Shown: piece by piece, positions 1 through 8,391 of the stretch
How the letters are laid out: each line of letters starts with the position of its first letter
Numbering within the stretch: position 1 is the stretch's first letter
Assembly: GCA_902616205.1 (NCBI GenBank)
Contig: CACMRY010000006.1
Location: 1 to 38,772, forward strand
DNA length: 38,772 nucleotides
Reading direction: 5' to 3'
Source of the DNA: an uncultured Pelagibacteraceae bacterium
Lineage (GTDB): Bacteria; Pseudomonadota; Alphaproteobacteria; Pelagibacterales; Pelagibacteraceae
The notes under the pieces: generated by a model
Told to the model about the DNA's origin: nothing
The model's database searches: none
The model's input: only the letters and a program-made list of their open reading frames with translations
Made by a program: the position numbers and the translations under genes

Positions 1-173
1 GAAATATCTTCGACTTTTTTGTTTTCGTTTAATTTTAAATAGATATGAACATTGTCTCCACATAAAGGATTATGTCCTTTAGCATCTTTATTAAAGTTTT
101 CAGTTTTTCTTAAATTTCTCGGGTTTTTTCCATGATCCAAAATAATTTCTTGATATAATTCTTTTAGGTCCAT
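1..173 (-). CDS. sufU: SufU-type Fe-S cluster scaffold/sulfur-transfer protein (N-terminal part, truncated by window edge)
   Basis: Reverse-strand translation from ATG at 173: MDLKELYQEIILDHGKNPRNLRKTENFNKDAKGHNPLCGDNVHIYLKLNENKKVEDIS; has the DHxKNPRN and NPxCGD motifs of SufU/NifU-like proteins; start overlaps the sufS stop by 1 nt. Confidence 0.85.
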   Translation of the reverse strand, partial: MDLKELYQEIILDHGKNPRNLRKTENFNKDAKGHNPLCGDNVHIYLKLNENKKVEDI

Positions 174-1390
174 TATATGTTAAATATTTTTTTACAATTT
201 TCTATTGATTTACTTAATTGATCGATATCATCTTTTGTATTGTATATTCCAAATGATGCTCTTGCAGTAGCTGAGAGTTTAAGCTTTTCGTGTAATATTT
301 GACAACAATGATGTCCTGCTCTAATTGCTACTCCGTCCTCATCAAGAATAGTGGCTACATCATGAGGGTGAACACCTTCTATGGTAAAAGAAATGACACC
401 ACCTTTATTTTTTGGATTACCAATAATTTTTATTGAATTATTTTTCCTCAAAATATCTAATCCGTAATCCAGTAACTCTTTCTCATGCTTCTCGATATTC
501 TCAATACCAACTTCTTCCATAAATTTTATAGATTCGTTAAATGCAATTACTTGGGCTGTTGCCATTGTACCTGCTTCATATTTATTTGGTAACTCACCAT
601 AAGAAATTCCAGTTTTTTTAACTTCATTTATCATTCCTCCACCACCTTGATATGGCGGAAGATCATCTAACCATTTTTTTTTTGCGTATAAAACCCCAAT
701 TCCTGTTGGACCGTACATCTTATGTCCTGATATAGCATAAAAATCACAATCTAATTCCTGCATATCTAATTTTAAATGTGGCGCTCCCTGGCAACCATCT
801 ACTAAAACAGGGATATTTTTTGAGTGGGCAAGTTCTACAATTTCCTTAATTGGTAATATTGCTCCGGTTACATTTGATAGATGTGTAACACTTATAATTT
901 TTGTTTTATTTGTTATTTTATTTTTTATTGCATCTATTGTTACCTCACCTGCCTCATTAATCTCTGCGAATTCAATTTTGATTTTTTTTGAATTTCTTAG
1001 GAAATGCCAAGGAACATAATTAGAGTGATGCTCAAGCTCTGTTAATAATACTTCGTCACCTTCTTCTAAATATTTTTGTCCGAAAGTATTAGCTACAAGA
1101 TTGATTGCTTCTGTTGCACCTTTGGTAAATACAATTTCGTTCTTATCTTTTGCATTAATATATCTTTGAACTGATGTTCTTGTATTTTCATAAAGATTGG
1201 TTGCTGCTACAGCCAAATAATGAACACTTCTACCTACGTTAGAAAACTCCTTAGAATAAAAATCATATATTCTGTCGATTACCACCCTTGGCTTTTGTGA
1301 AGAGTTTGCACTGTCTAAATAAACTAAATCATTATTTTGAATTTTTTCATCAAATATTGGAAACTCTTTTTTTATATTGTCTATGTTCAT
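173..1390 (-). CDS. sufS: Cysteine desulfurase SufS
   Basis: 405 aa; PLP-lysine region SGHKMYGPTGIGVLY and catalytic Cys loop RAGHHCCQ; in the suf cluster. Confidence 0.95.
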   Translation of the reverse strand: MNIDNIKKEFPIFDEKIQNNDLVYLDSANSSQKPRVVIDRIYDFYSKEFSNVGRSVHYLAVAATNLYENTRTSVQRYINAKDKNEIVFTKGATEAINLVANTFGQKYLEEGDEVLLTELEHHSNYVPWHFLRNSKKIKIEFAEINEAGEVTIDAIKNKITNKTKIISVTHLSNVTGAILPIKEIVELAHSKNIPVLVDGCQGAPHLKLDMQELDCDFYAISGHKMYGPTGIGVLYAKKKWLDDLPPYQGGGGMINEVKKTGISYGELPNKYEAGTMATAQVIAFNESIKFMEEVGIENIEKHEKELLDYGLDILRKNNSIKIIGNPKNKGGVISFTIEGVHPHDVATILDEDGVAIRAGHHCCQILHEKLKLSATARASFGIYNTKDDIDQLSKSIENCKKIFNI

Positions 1391-2634
1391 TCTTTTATTC
1401 CAATCATATTTTTAATAAGGTTTTTTATTTCTGAGTCTGTTATTTTTTCTACTACATCAAGTAAAAAACCATTTATTAATAACTCTCTTGATTGCTGATA
1501 ACTTAAACCTCTAGACATCAAATAAAATATTGAATCCTCATTTAAACTACCCGATGCAGAACCATGTGAACATTTAACATCGTCAGCATAAATTTCTAAC
1601 TCTGGCTTCGCGTTGAACTCTGACTCTTTATCTAGCAATATTGCTTTACTTAGTTGATAACCATCAGTTTTTTGTGCATCTGAATTGACAAATATTTTTC
1701 CTTGATAAACGGCATTTGAATTTTTCTCTAAAACACTTTTTATTAACTGATAGCTTTTTGTATTTTCAGTAAGGTGATTTATAGTTGTCCGGATTTCATG
1801 ATGATTGTTGTTATTTAGAGAGAAAATACCATTTACAAATGCTGATGCATAATCTCCATTTAAGTCGCAATTTATCTCATTTTTTAAGAAATTAGATCCT
1901 GAGGATAAAATAAAGGTTTCTGAAATACTATTTTTTTCTTGTTCAATATTATTGAAAAAATATTTTATATTATCGTTTTGAAATTTATCTAATTTATAAT
2001 TTTTTAAAATTGAATTTTCTTTTAAATCAAAGTTATAAAAAATATTAATAAAATTTTTCTTAGATGTATCGTTAAAATAGTCAATTACTCTTAATGAACT
2101 ATTTTTATCTAGTTCAAAATCTAGTTTTAAGTTTATATTTTTGGACCAAATTTTTGAAGTAGTAGTATGATAAATAATAAGGGGCTTTATCAATTCATAT
2201 CCATTTTTAACCAGAATTTTAAATGATTTATTTGTAAAAGCATTGTTTAAATCAGATAGAGAGTTTTTAGCATTAAATTTATTAATAGTTTCTGATTGAT
2301 CAATTATTTCTATTTGATCCTTACTTTCATAATTAAAATCAATTTTTTCAATTCTGCCATTTACGAATACTATTTTATTATGCTCGAGACCATCTACAAA
2401 TATAGATGTATCAATTTTGTTGGTAGATGTATAATCGCTATAAAAACTTAATTCTCCAATATTTTTTTTTATTATTTGATTCAAGTCTGAAAATTTCCAA
2501 TCTTCATTTTTTCTGTTTGGGAAACCTTTGTCTATAAAATTATCTAAACAAAACTTTTTTATTTCAATATCTTTTTGAGATAGATTTAAATTTCTAATAA
2601 TATTATCAAAATCTTTTTGTAGTTGTTCTTTCAT
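1387..2634 (-). CDS. sufD: Fe-S cluster assembly protein SufD
   Basis: 415 aa; C-terminal ADDVKCSHGSASGSLNEDSIFYLMSRGLS typical of SufB/SufD; between sufC and sufS; ATGA overlap with sufS. Confidence 0.93.
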   Translation of the reverse strand: MKEQLQKDFDNIIRNLNLSQKDIEIKKFCLDNFIDKGFPNRKNEDWKFSDLNQIIKKNIGELSFYSDYTSTNKIDTSIFVDGLEHNKIVFVNGRIEKIDFNYESKDQIEIIDQSETINKFNAKNSLSDLNNAFTNKSFKILVKNGYELIKPLIIYHTTTSKIWSKNINLKLDFELDKNSSLRVIDYFNDTSKKNFINIFYNFDLKENSILKNYKLDKFQNDNIKYFFNNIEQEKNSISETFILSSGSNFLKNEINCDLNGDYASAFVNGIFSLNNNNHHEIRTTINHLTENTKSYQLIKSVLEKNSNAVYQGKIFVNSDAQKTDGYQLSKAILLDKESEFNAKPELEIYADDVKCSHGSASGSLNEDSIFYLMSRGLSYQQSRELLINGFLLDVVEKITDSEIKNLIKNMIGIKE

Positions 2635-3369
2635 CTAGTTAAAACTTTCATATCCTTTTTTTTCTAATTCAATAGCTAAATCTGGTCCTCCTGATTTAAT
2701 AATTTTACCATTCATTAAAACATGAACAAAATCAGGTTTTATATAATCGAGTAGCCTTTGATAGTGTGTAATAATTAAAAATGAATTTTTGTTATCTCTT
2801 AATGTATTAACTCCATCAGCAACAATCCTTAAGGCATCAATATCTAAACCAGAGTCTGTTTCATCTAAGATTGATAATTTAGGAGCCAGTAATGACATTT
2901 GTAGAATTTCATTTTTCTTTTTTTCACCTCCAGAAAAACCAACATTTAATTGTCTATTTAATTTTTCTTCGTCAAATTTTAATTCTTTAGATTTTTCTTT
3001 TACTAGTTTTAAAAATTCTATTGCATCTAATTCTTTTTCACCTCTTGCTTTTCTGACCGCATTTAATGATGTTTTTAAAAAAATGTTAGTGTTAACACCT
3101 GGTATCTCTAAAGGATATTGAAAGGCTAAAAAGATACCTTTATGGGCTCTTTCCTCGGTTTCAAGTTCAAACAAATCTTTGTCTTCAAATAGGATTTCTC
3201 CAGAAACCTCGTACCCTTTTTTTCCTGATAAAATGTTTGATAATGTACTTTTACCGGATCCATTTGGACCCATTATTGCATGTACTTCACCAGGACTAAT
3301 ATTAAGAGAAAATCCTTTTAGAATTTGTTTATTGTCAATTTTTGCGTTTAATTGATTTATTTTTAACAT
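2635..3369 (-). CDS. sufC: Fe-S cluster assembly ATPase SufC
   Basis: 244 aa; Walker A GPNGSGKST, signature FSGGEKKKNEI, SufC-type ABC ATPase. Confidence 0.96.
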   Translation of the reverse strand: MLKINQLNAKIDNKQILKGFSLNISPGEVHAIMGPNGSGKSTLSNILSGKKGYEVSGEILFEDKDLFELETEERAHKGIFLAFQYPLEIPGVNTNIFLKTSLNAVRKARGEKELDAIEFLKLVKEKSKELKFDEEKLNRQLNVGFSGGEKKKNEILQMSLLAPKLSILDETDSGLDIDALRIVADGVNTLRDNKNSFLIITHYQRLLDYIKPDFVHVLMNGKIIKSGGPDLAIELEKKGYESFN

Positions 3370-4805
3370 TATCCCACACTTCCTTCTAAGCTTATACCGA
3401 CTAATTTTTGTGCCTCTACTGCAAATTCCATAGGAAGTTGTTGTAAAACTTCTTTACAAAAACCATTAACAATTAACCCAACTGCTTCCTCTGGATTTAA
3501 ACCTCTTTGTTGACAATAATGCAATTGATCTTCACTTATTTTAGATGTTGTTGCTTCATGAGCAATATTTGACTCTGAATTCTTATTTCTAATGTAAGGG
3601 ACTGTATGTGCTCCACATTTGTTTCCCATTAATAGGGAGTCACATTGAGTATAATTTGTTGAATTATTTGCCTTTGGCGATATATCAACCAGGCCTCTAT
3701 AAGTCATATCTGAATTACCAGCTGATATACCTTTGGAAATGATTTTACTTTTTGTATTTTTTCCTAAATGTATCATTTTAGTGCCTGTATCTGCTTTTTG
3801 ATAGTTGTTTGTGATTGCGATTGAATAAAATTCACCAACTGAATTATCTCCTCTAAGTATGCAACTTGGGTATTTCCATGTTATTGCTGATCCTGTTTCA
3901 ACTTGTGTCCAGGAAATTTTAGAATTTTTACCTTTGCAGAGTCCTCTTTTAGTAACAAAGTTATAAATTCCACCCTTTCCATCTTTATCTCCAGGATACC
4001 AATTTTGAACAGTTGAATATTTAATTTCTGCATCATCTAATGCAACTAATTCTACATTCGCAGCATGTAGTTGATTTTCATCTCTCATAGGAGCAGTGCA
4101 CCCTTCTAAATAACTGACATAGCTCCCTTTATCAGCAACTATTAATGTCCTTTCAAACTGACCTGTTTTAGATGCATTGATTCTAAAATATGTTGATAAT
4201 TCCATTGGACATCTCACTCCCTCCGGAATATATGCAAAAGATCCATCGGTAAATACAGCAGAATTTAAAGTCGCAAAAAAATGATCTGTAGTAGGTATAA
4301 CTGAACCCAAATACTTTTTAACAAGTTCAGGGTGGTTCTGAATAGCTTCAGATATTGGACAAAAAATAATTCCATGTTTTGTTAACTCTTCTCTAAATGT
4401 TGTTGCAACTGAAACAGAGTCAAAAACTGCATCTACTGCTATTCCATTTAATCTTTTTTGTTCTTCAAGTGGTATTCCAAGTTTTTTATAAGTTTCTAAA
4501 AGTTTTGGATCTAGTTCATCAAGGCTATTTGGCTTATTCTTCATACTTTTTGGTGCTGAGTAGTAATACAGGTCTTGATAATCTATTTTTGGATACTTCG
4601 GTTTTTGCCAATTTGGCTCTTTCAATTGTTTAAATCTTTCGAATGCTTTAAGTCTAAAACTTAACATCCAATCAGGTTCTTTTTTAACTTTAGATATAAA
4701 TTTAATTATATCTTCGTTTAAACCTTTTGGGGCTCTGATATCTTCTATATCAGTTGTAAATCCATATTTATATTCTTTTAAATCTTCTATTTGTTTATCT
4801 CTCAT
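3369..4805 (-). CDS. sufB: Fe-S cluster assembly protein SufB
   Basis: 478 aa; [60 protein letters not shown] are highly characteristic of SufB. Confidence 0.97.
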   Translation of the reverse strand: MRDKQIEDLKEYKYGFTTDIEDIRAPKGLNEDIIKFISKVKKEPDWMLSFRLKAFERFKQLKEPNWQKPKYPKIDYQDLYYYSAPKSMKNKPNSLDELDPKLLETYKKLGIPLEEQKRLNGIAVDAVFDSVSVATTFREELTKHGIIFCPISEAIQNHPELVKKYLGSVIPTTDHFFATLNSAVFTDGSFAYIPEGVRCPMELSTYFRINASKTGQFERTLIVADKGSYVSYLEGCTAPMRDENQLHAANVELVALDDAEIKYSTVQNWYPGDKDGKGGIYNFVTKRGLCKGKNSKISWTQVETGSAITWKYPSCILRGDNSVGEFYSIAITNNYQKADTGTKMIHLGKNTKSKIISKGISAGNSDMTYRGLVDISPKANNSTNYTQCDSLLMGNKCGAHTVPYIRNKNSESNIAHEATTSKISEDQLHYCQQRGLNPEEAVGLIVNGFCKEVLQQLPMEFAVEAQKLVGISLEGSVG

Positions 4806-5228
4806 CTATAATCTATTCGATGGTTGATTTAGTAAATCTCTAAGACTTTTTTTTTCAAAAAAATTATTTATATAATCTTCTAATTCATCCCAGAGATTGT
4901 GAGTAATGCATTTTGCAGTTTTACCATTACACCCTTTTTTTGAATGTTTTTCACATCCTATAGTTTTAACTTTCTCGTCGACTGCAAACAAAATATCCGA
5001 AATTTTAATACTCGAAGCTTCTTTAGAAAGAACGTATCCACCTTTAATTCCACGGACACTGTTAACAATATTATTTTTTTTTAGTCTCAAAAATAATTGT
5101 TCAAGATAAACTAAAGATATTCCTTGTCTCAAAGAAATATCTCTTAAAGAAACTGGCTCATTAGGATCAAATTTAGCTAGATCTGCAAGTGCCATAACTG
5201 CGTATCTTCCTTTACTTGATAATTTCAT
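4806..5228 (-). CDS. iscR: Rrf2-family Fe-S transcriptional regulator, IscR-like
   Basis: 140 aa; MKLSSKGRYAVMALADLA N-terminus, three Cys plus His (C-x7-C-x6-C-ITH) at the Fe-S ligand region; first gene of the suf operon. Confidence 0.9.
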   Translation of the reverse strand: MKLSSKGRYAVMALADLAKFDPNEPVSLRDISLRQGISLVYLEQLFLRLKKNNIVNSVRGIKGGYVLSKEASSIKISDILFAVDEKVKTIGCEKHSKKGCNGKTAKCITHNLWDELEDYINNFFEKKSLRDLLNQPSNRL

Positions 5229-5250
5229 ATTATTGTTAATTTATGCGGTT

Positions 5251-5278
5251 TATATATATACCCGACTAAAATAGTCAA
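5251..5278 (-). promoter_or_regulatory. Predicted sigma70-type promoter of iscR-suf
   Basis: On the minus strand: TTGACT (5273-5278) and TATATA (5251-5256) with 16-bp spacer (alternative TATAAA at 18 bp); overlaps the IscR box. Confidence 0.55.
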
Positions 5279-5282
5279 GTTT
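5258..5282. promoter_or_regulatory. Type-1 IscR box (predicted)
   Basis: ATACCCGACTAAAATAGTCAAGTTT; imperfect palindrome matching the recalled type-1 IscR consensus ATASYYGACTRwwwYAGTCRRSTAT at all but one position; lies 30-54 nt upstream of the iscR start. Confidence 0.75.
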
Positions 5283-5359
5283 CAGAAAAATTTTTGAACT
5301 TGCATTTTGTCGCTCAATTTTGATAGAAAAATATAATTTTTTTTTGAGATTAATTATCA

Positions 5360-6025
5360 ATGACAACAGCAGATAACAAAATTGTGGAAATATTTATTCC
5401 TGGACCTGCAGGAAGGTTAGAAGCAAAATATTATAAAAGTAAAAAAAATACATCTCCAATTGCATTAGTTTTGCACCCACACCCTCAATATGGTGGAACT
5501 ATGAATAATAAAGTTGTTGTTGATACATTTCAAACTTTTATGGATAACGACTTTTCAGTGTGTAGAGTAAACTTTAGAGGAGTTGGCAAAAGTGATGGAG
5601 AATTTGACAATGGCCAAGGAGAGCTAGCAGATGCTGCTGCTGCACTAGATTGGTTGGAGCGAGAAAACTTTGATAATTCACAATGTTGGATTTCAGGATT
5701 TTCCTTTGGATCATTAATTGCAATGCAATTACTTATGAGAAGACCAGAAATAAATAGATTTGTTGCAATTTCACCTCAACCAAATGTTTATGATTTTTCA
5801 TTTTTATCACCGTGTCCTACATCAGGAATAATGATTTATGGTAAAAAAGATGAATTGGTTCCTGTTGAACACATTAACGATTTAAACAAAAGACTAAGTT
5901 CTCAAAAAGGAATTAAAGTAGAATTTGATTCTATTATAGAAGCAAATCATTTCTTCTCAAAAGCTGATATTGCTCTTATTAAATCTTTGAATAAATATAT
6001 AAAAAAAGAAACAGCTCTATATTAA
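5360..6025 (+). CDS. Alpha/beta hydrolase family protein
   Basis: 221 aa; LHPHPQYGGTMNN, nucleophile elbow GFSFGS, His near C-terminus (ANHFF). Confidence 0.85.
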   Translation: MTTADNKIVEIFIPGPAGRLEAKYYKSKKNTSPIALVLHPHPQYGGTMNNKVVVDTFQTFMDNDFSVCRVNFRGVGKSDGEFDNGQGELADAAAALDWLERENFDNSQCWISGFSFGSLIAMQLLMRRPEINRFVAISPQPNVYDFSFLSPCPTSGIMIYGKKDELVPVEHINDLNKRLSSQKGIKVEFDSIIEANHFFSKADIALIKSLNKYIKKETALY

Positions 6026-7119
6026 TAATTTTTAAAAGTCTCTCCACCTGAAATTGGTTTACTTACTTTTGTTGTAGAAGGAAATGATATATTTTTTTTA
6101 AGATACGATCTTATTGCTAAATAAGCAAATGCTTGGGACTCTATAAAATCTCCGTCATAATTAAATTTATCTATGTCAAAAATATTTTTTTTTAATAAAC
6201 TTTTCAAATTTTGAACTAATGTTTTATTTTTTCTGCCACCTCCACATAAAATAACATTAGAGCAATTTATAAAATTATCATTTAAATAATTTGAAATAAT
6301 TAAGGCAGTAAAATAATTAAGAGTTGCAACAGCATCCTCAAAAAATAATCCTTTAATAAAATTAAAATCAAACTCATTTCTGTCATAGGAATGTCTATCT
6401 TCTGAACTGTAAATATCATGCTCGATAAATTGATTTATGATATCCATGTTGATTTGACCTGTAGAGGCAATTTCGCCGTTTTTATCAAAATCTATATTTT
6501 TTGTTTTTTTTAAATATTCATCTAATAAAACATTTCCAGGTCCTATATCTTTAGCAACTAATTCCTCATTACTACAGTAAGTAAAATTGGAAACCCCTCC
6601 TATATTTAAAAAAATACATGCCTCATTAGGAAAAATCTTTTTTGATAACAAAGAGTGATATACTGGTGTTAAAGGTGCGCCCTCTCCATTATTTTCAATA
6701 TCTTTTTTTCTAAAATTAAAAATGACTTTTTTTTGAATTAATTGAGATAATAAATTTGGATCTCCGATTTGGATTGAATATTTTTTTTCGGGTTTATGAA
6801 TAATTGTTTGTCCATGAAAACCTACTAGATCTACATCGGTATTATGCTTAGATATCAATTTTTTTGATATATCTGAATGAAGAAGAGTGATTTCTTTCTC
6901 AATATTTTTATATTCAATTGTACTGTTTTCTATATCCTCTATTGAATTAATATTTTTAATATAATCTCTTAATTTTTGTCTAAACTCGGCTTTATATTCA
7001 TAAAAATGGTTTACTTTTACCTCAAGCTGTGATTTTCCATCTGAATTAATTATACTTGCATCTATCCCATCTAAAGAAGTACCACTCATTAAACCTAAAG
7101 AAGTAATGCAATTGTCCAT
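6022..7119 (-). CDS. anmK: Anhydro-N-acetylmuramic acid kinase
   Basis: 365 aa; LGLMSGTSLDGIDASI, GFHGQTIIHKP, NIGGVSNFTY, CGGGRKN motifs of AnmK. Confidence 0.95.
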   Translation of the reverse strand: MDNCITSLGLMSGTSLDGIDASIINSDGKSQLEVKVNHFYEYKAEFRQKLRDYIKNINSIEDIENSTIEYKNIEKEITLLHSDISKKLISKHNTDVDLVGFHGQTIIHKPEKKYSIQIGDPNLLSQLIQKKVIFNFRKKDIENNGEGAPLTPVYHSLLSKKIFPNEACIFLNIGGVSNFTYCSNEELVAKDIGPGNVLLDEYLKKTKNIDFDKNGEIASTGQINMDIINQFIEHDIYSSEDRHSYDRNEFDFNFIKGLFFEDAVATLNYFTALIISNYLNDNFINCSNVILCGGGRKNKTLVQNLKSLLKKNIFDIDKFNYDGDFIESQAFAYLAIRSYLKKNISFPSTTKVSKPISGGETFKNY

Positions 7120-7167
7120 TATTGATTATTATTTTTAAATAAATATGTATATTGAAAATACTAAATT

Positions 7168-8391
7168 ATGAAAGATTTTATAAGAGAATTTAAAAACAGG
7201 GGCTTCTTCTATCAATGTACAGATGAGGTAGAACTTTCAAATGTGCTAAATAAAAAAAGTATTAAAGGGTACATAGGATTTGATTGTACTGCTCAAAGTC
7301 TACATGTAGGGAGTTTATTACAAATCATGTGTTTGAGGCAGTTGCAAAAGCATGGACACCAGCCAATAGTTTTGCTAGGTGGAGGAACAACTAGGATAGG
7401 AGACCCATCAGGAAAAGATAAAACAAGAAAAATTTTAGATGAAAGTGAAATTGAAAAAAATATTAAAAGTATTGAGCTTGTTTTAAAAAAATATCTTAAC
7501 ACTGAAAATAAGGCGACATCTCCTATATTTGTAAATAATTATTCTTGGTTAAAAGAGTTAAACTATATTTCTTTTCTAAGAGATATAGGGAAACATTTTA
7601 CAATCAATAAAATGTTGAGTTTTGATAGTGTAAAACTTCGTTTGGATAGAGAACAGTCTTTAAGTTATATGGAATTTAATTACATGATACTTCAAGCATA
7701 TGACTTTCTTGAATTGAATAAAAAACATAATTGTCTTCTTCAAATTGGAGGATCAGACCAATGGGGAAACATTGTTAATGGTGTTGATTTAATCAAAAGA
7801 TATTCATCAAAAGAAGTTTTTGGATTGACAACCCCTCTTATAACTCTGGCCTCAGGAGCCAAAATGGGAAAGACTGAAAGTGGAGCAGTATGGTTGGATA
7901 AAAATCTACTATCTATCTATGACTATTGGCAATTTTGGAGAAACACAGATGATCGGGACGTTATCAAGTTTCTAAAAATGTTCACAGATTTATCTTTAGA
8001 AAAAATAGAAGATATCAAAAATGAAAATATTAACGATTTGAAAATTTTATTAGCTAATGAAGCTACAAAGATGTTGCATGGGGAAATTGAAACAAAAAAA
8101 GTTGAAGAATTGGCAAAATCTACGTTTAAAGAAAATTCAACTGGAGAACATTTACCTAGTGTTAAAATTGGAAGTGACTTAATAGGAAAAGATATAATTA
8201 GCTTGATAGAATATACAAATAATGAATTATCAAAAAGTGAAATAAGAAGATTAATTCAAAACAATGGAATTAAAATTGATAATGAGAAAATTGAAGACGG
8301 AAAATTATTAATAAGTAAAAAATTGTTTGAAAATAAAGGTTTTATTAAACTTTCAGTTGGAAAGAAAAAGCATTTTAAAATTATTATTTAA
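7168..8391 (+). CDS. tyrS: Tyrosyl-tRNA synthetase
   Basis: 407 aa; class I motifs (GFDCTAQSLHVGSL; KMGKT), QIGGSDQWGNI, C-terminal S4-like domain. Confidence 0.97.
   Translation: MKDFIREFKNRGFFYQCTDEVELSNVLNKKSIKGYIGFDCTAQSLHVGSLLQIMCLRQLQKHGHQPIVLLGGGTTRIGDPSGKDKTRKILDESEIEKNIKSIELVLKKYLNTENKATSPIFVNNYSWLKELNYISFLRDIGKHFTINKMLSFDSVKLRLDREQSLSYMEFNYMILQAYDFLELNKKHNCLLQIGGSDQWGNIVNGVDLIKRYSSKEVFGLTTPLITLASGAKMGKTESGAVWLDKNLLSIYDYWQFWRNTDDRDVIKFLKMFTDLSLEKIEDIKNENINDLKILLANEATKMLHGEIETKKVEELAKSTFKENSTGEHLPSVKIGSDLIGKDIISLIEYTNNELSKSEIRRLIQNNGIKIDNEKIEDGKLLISKKLFENKGFIKLSVGKKKHFKIII

Noticed and set aside
2789-3121. 110-aa plus-strand ORF opposite sufC, and similar antisense ORFs (4397-4633, 4906-5109, 7293-7502, 9016-9198, 13921-14124, 18541-18837, 21630-21827, 24375-24602, 24958-25278, 26869-27123, 32042-32284, 34014-34313, 36540-36785, 37466-37654)
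   Set aside because: Each lies fully antisense to a confidently identified gene, has low-complexity F/L/S/I-rich translation typical of reversed AT-rich coding sequence, and no recognisable domain.
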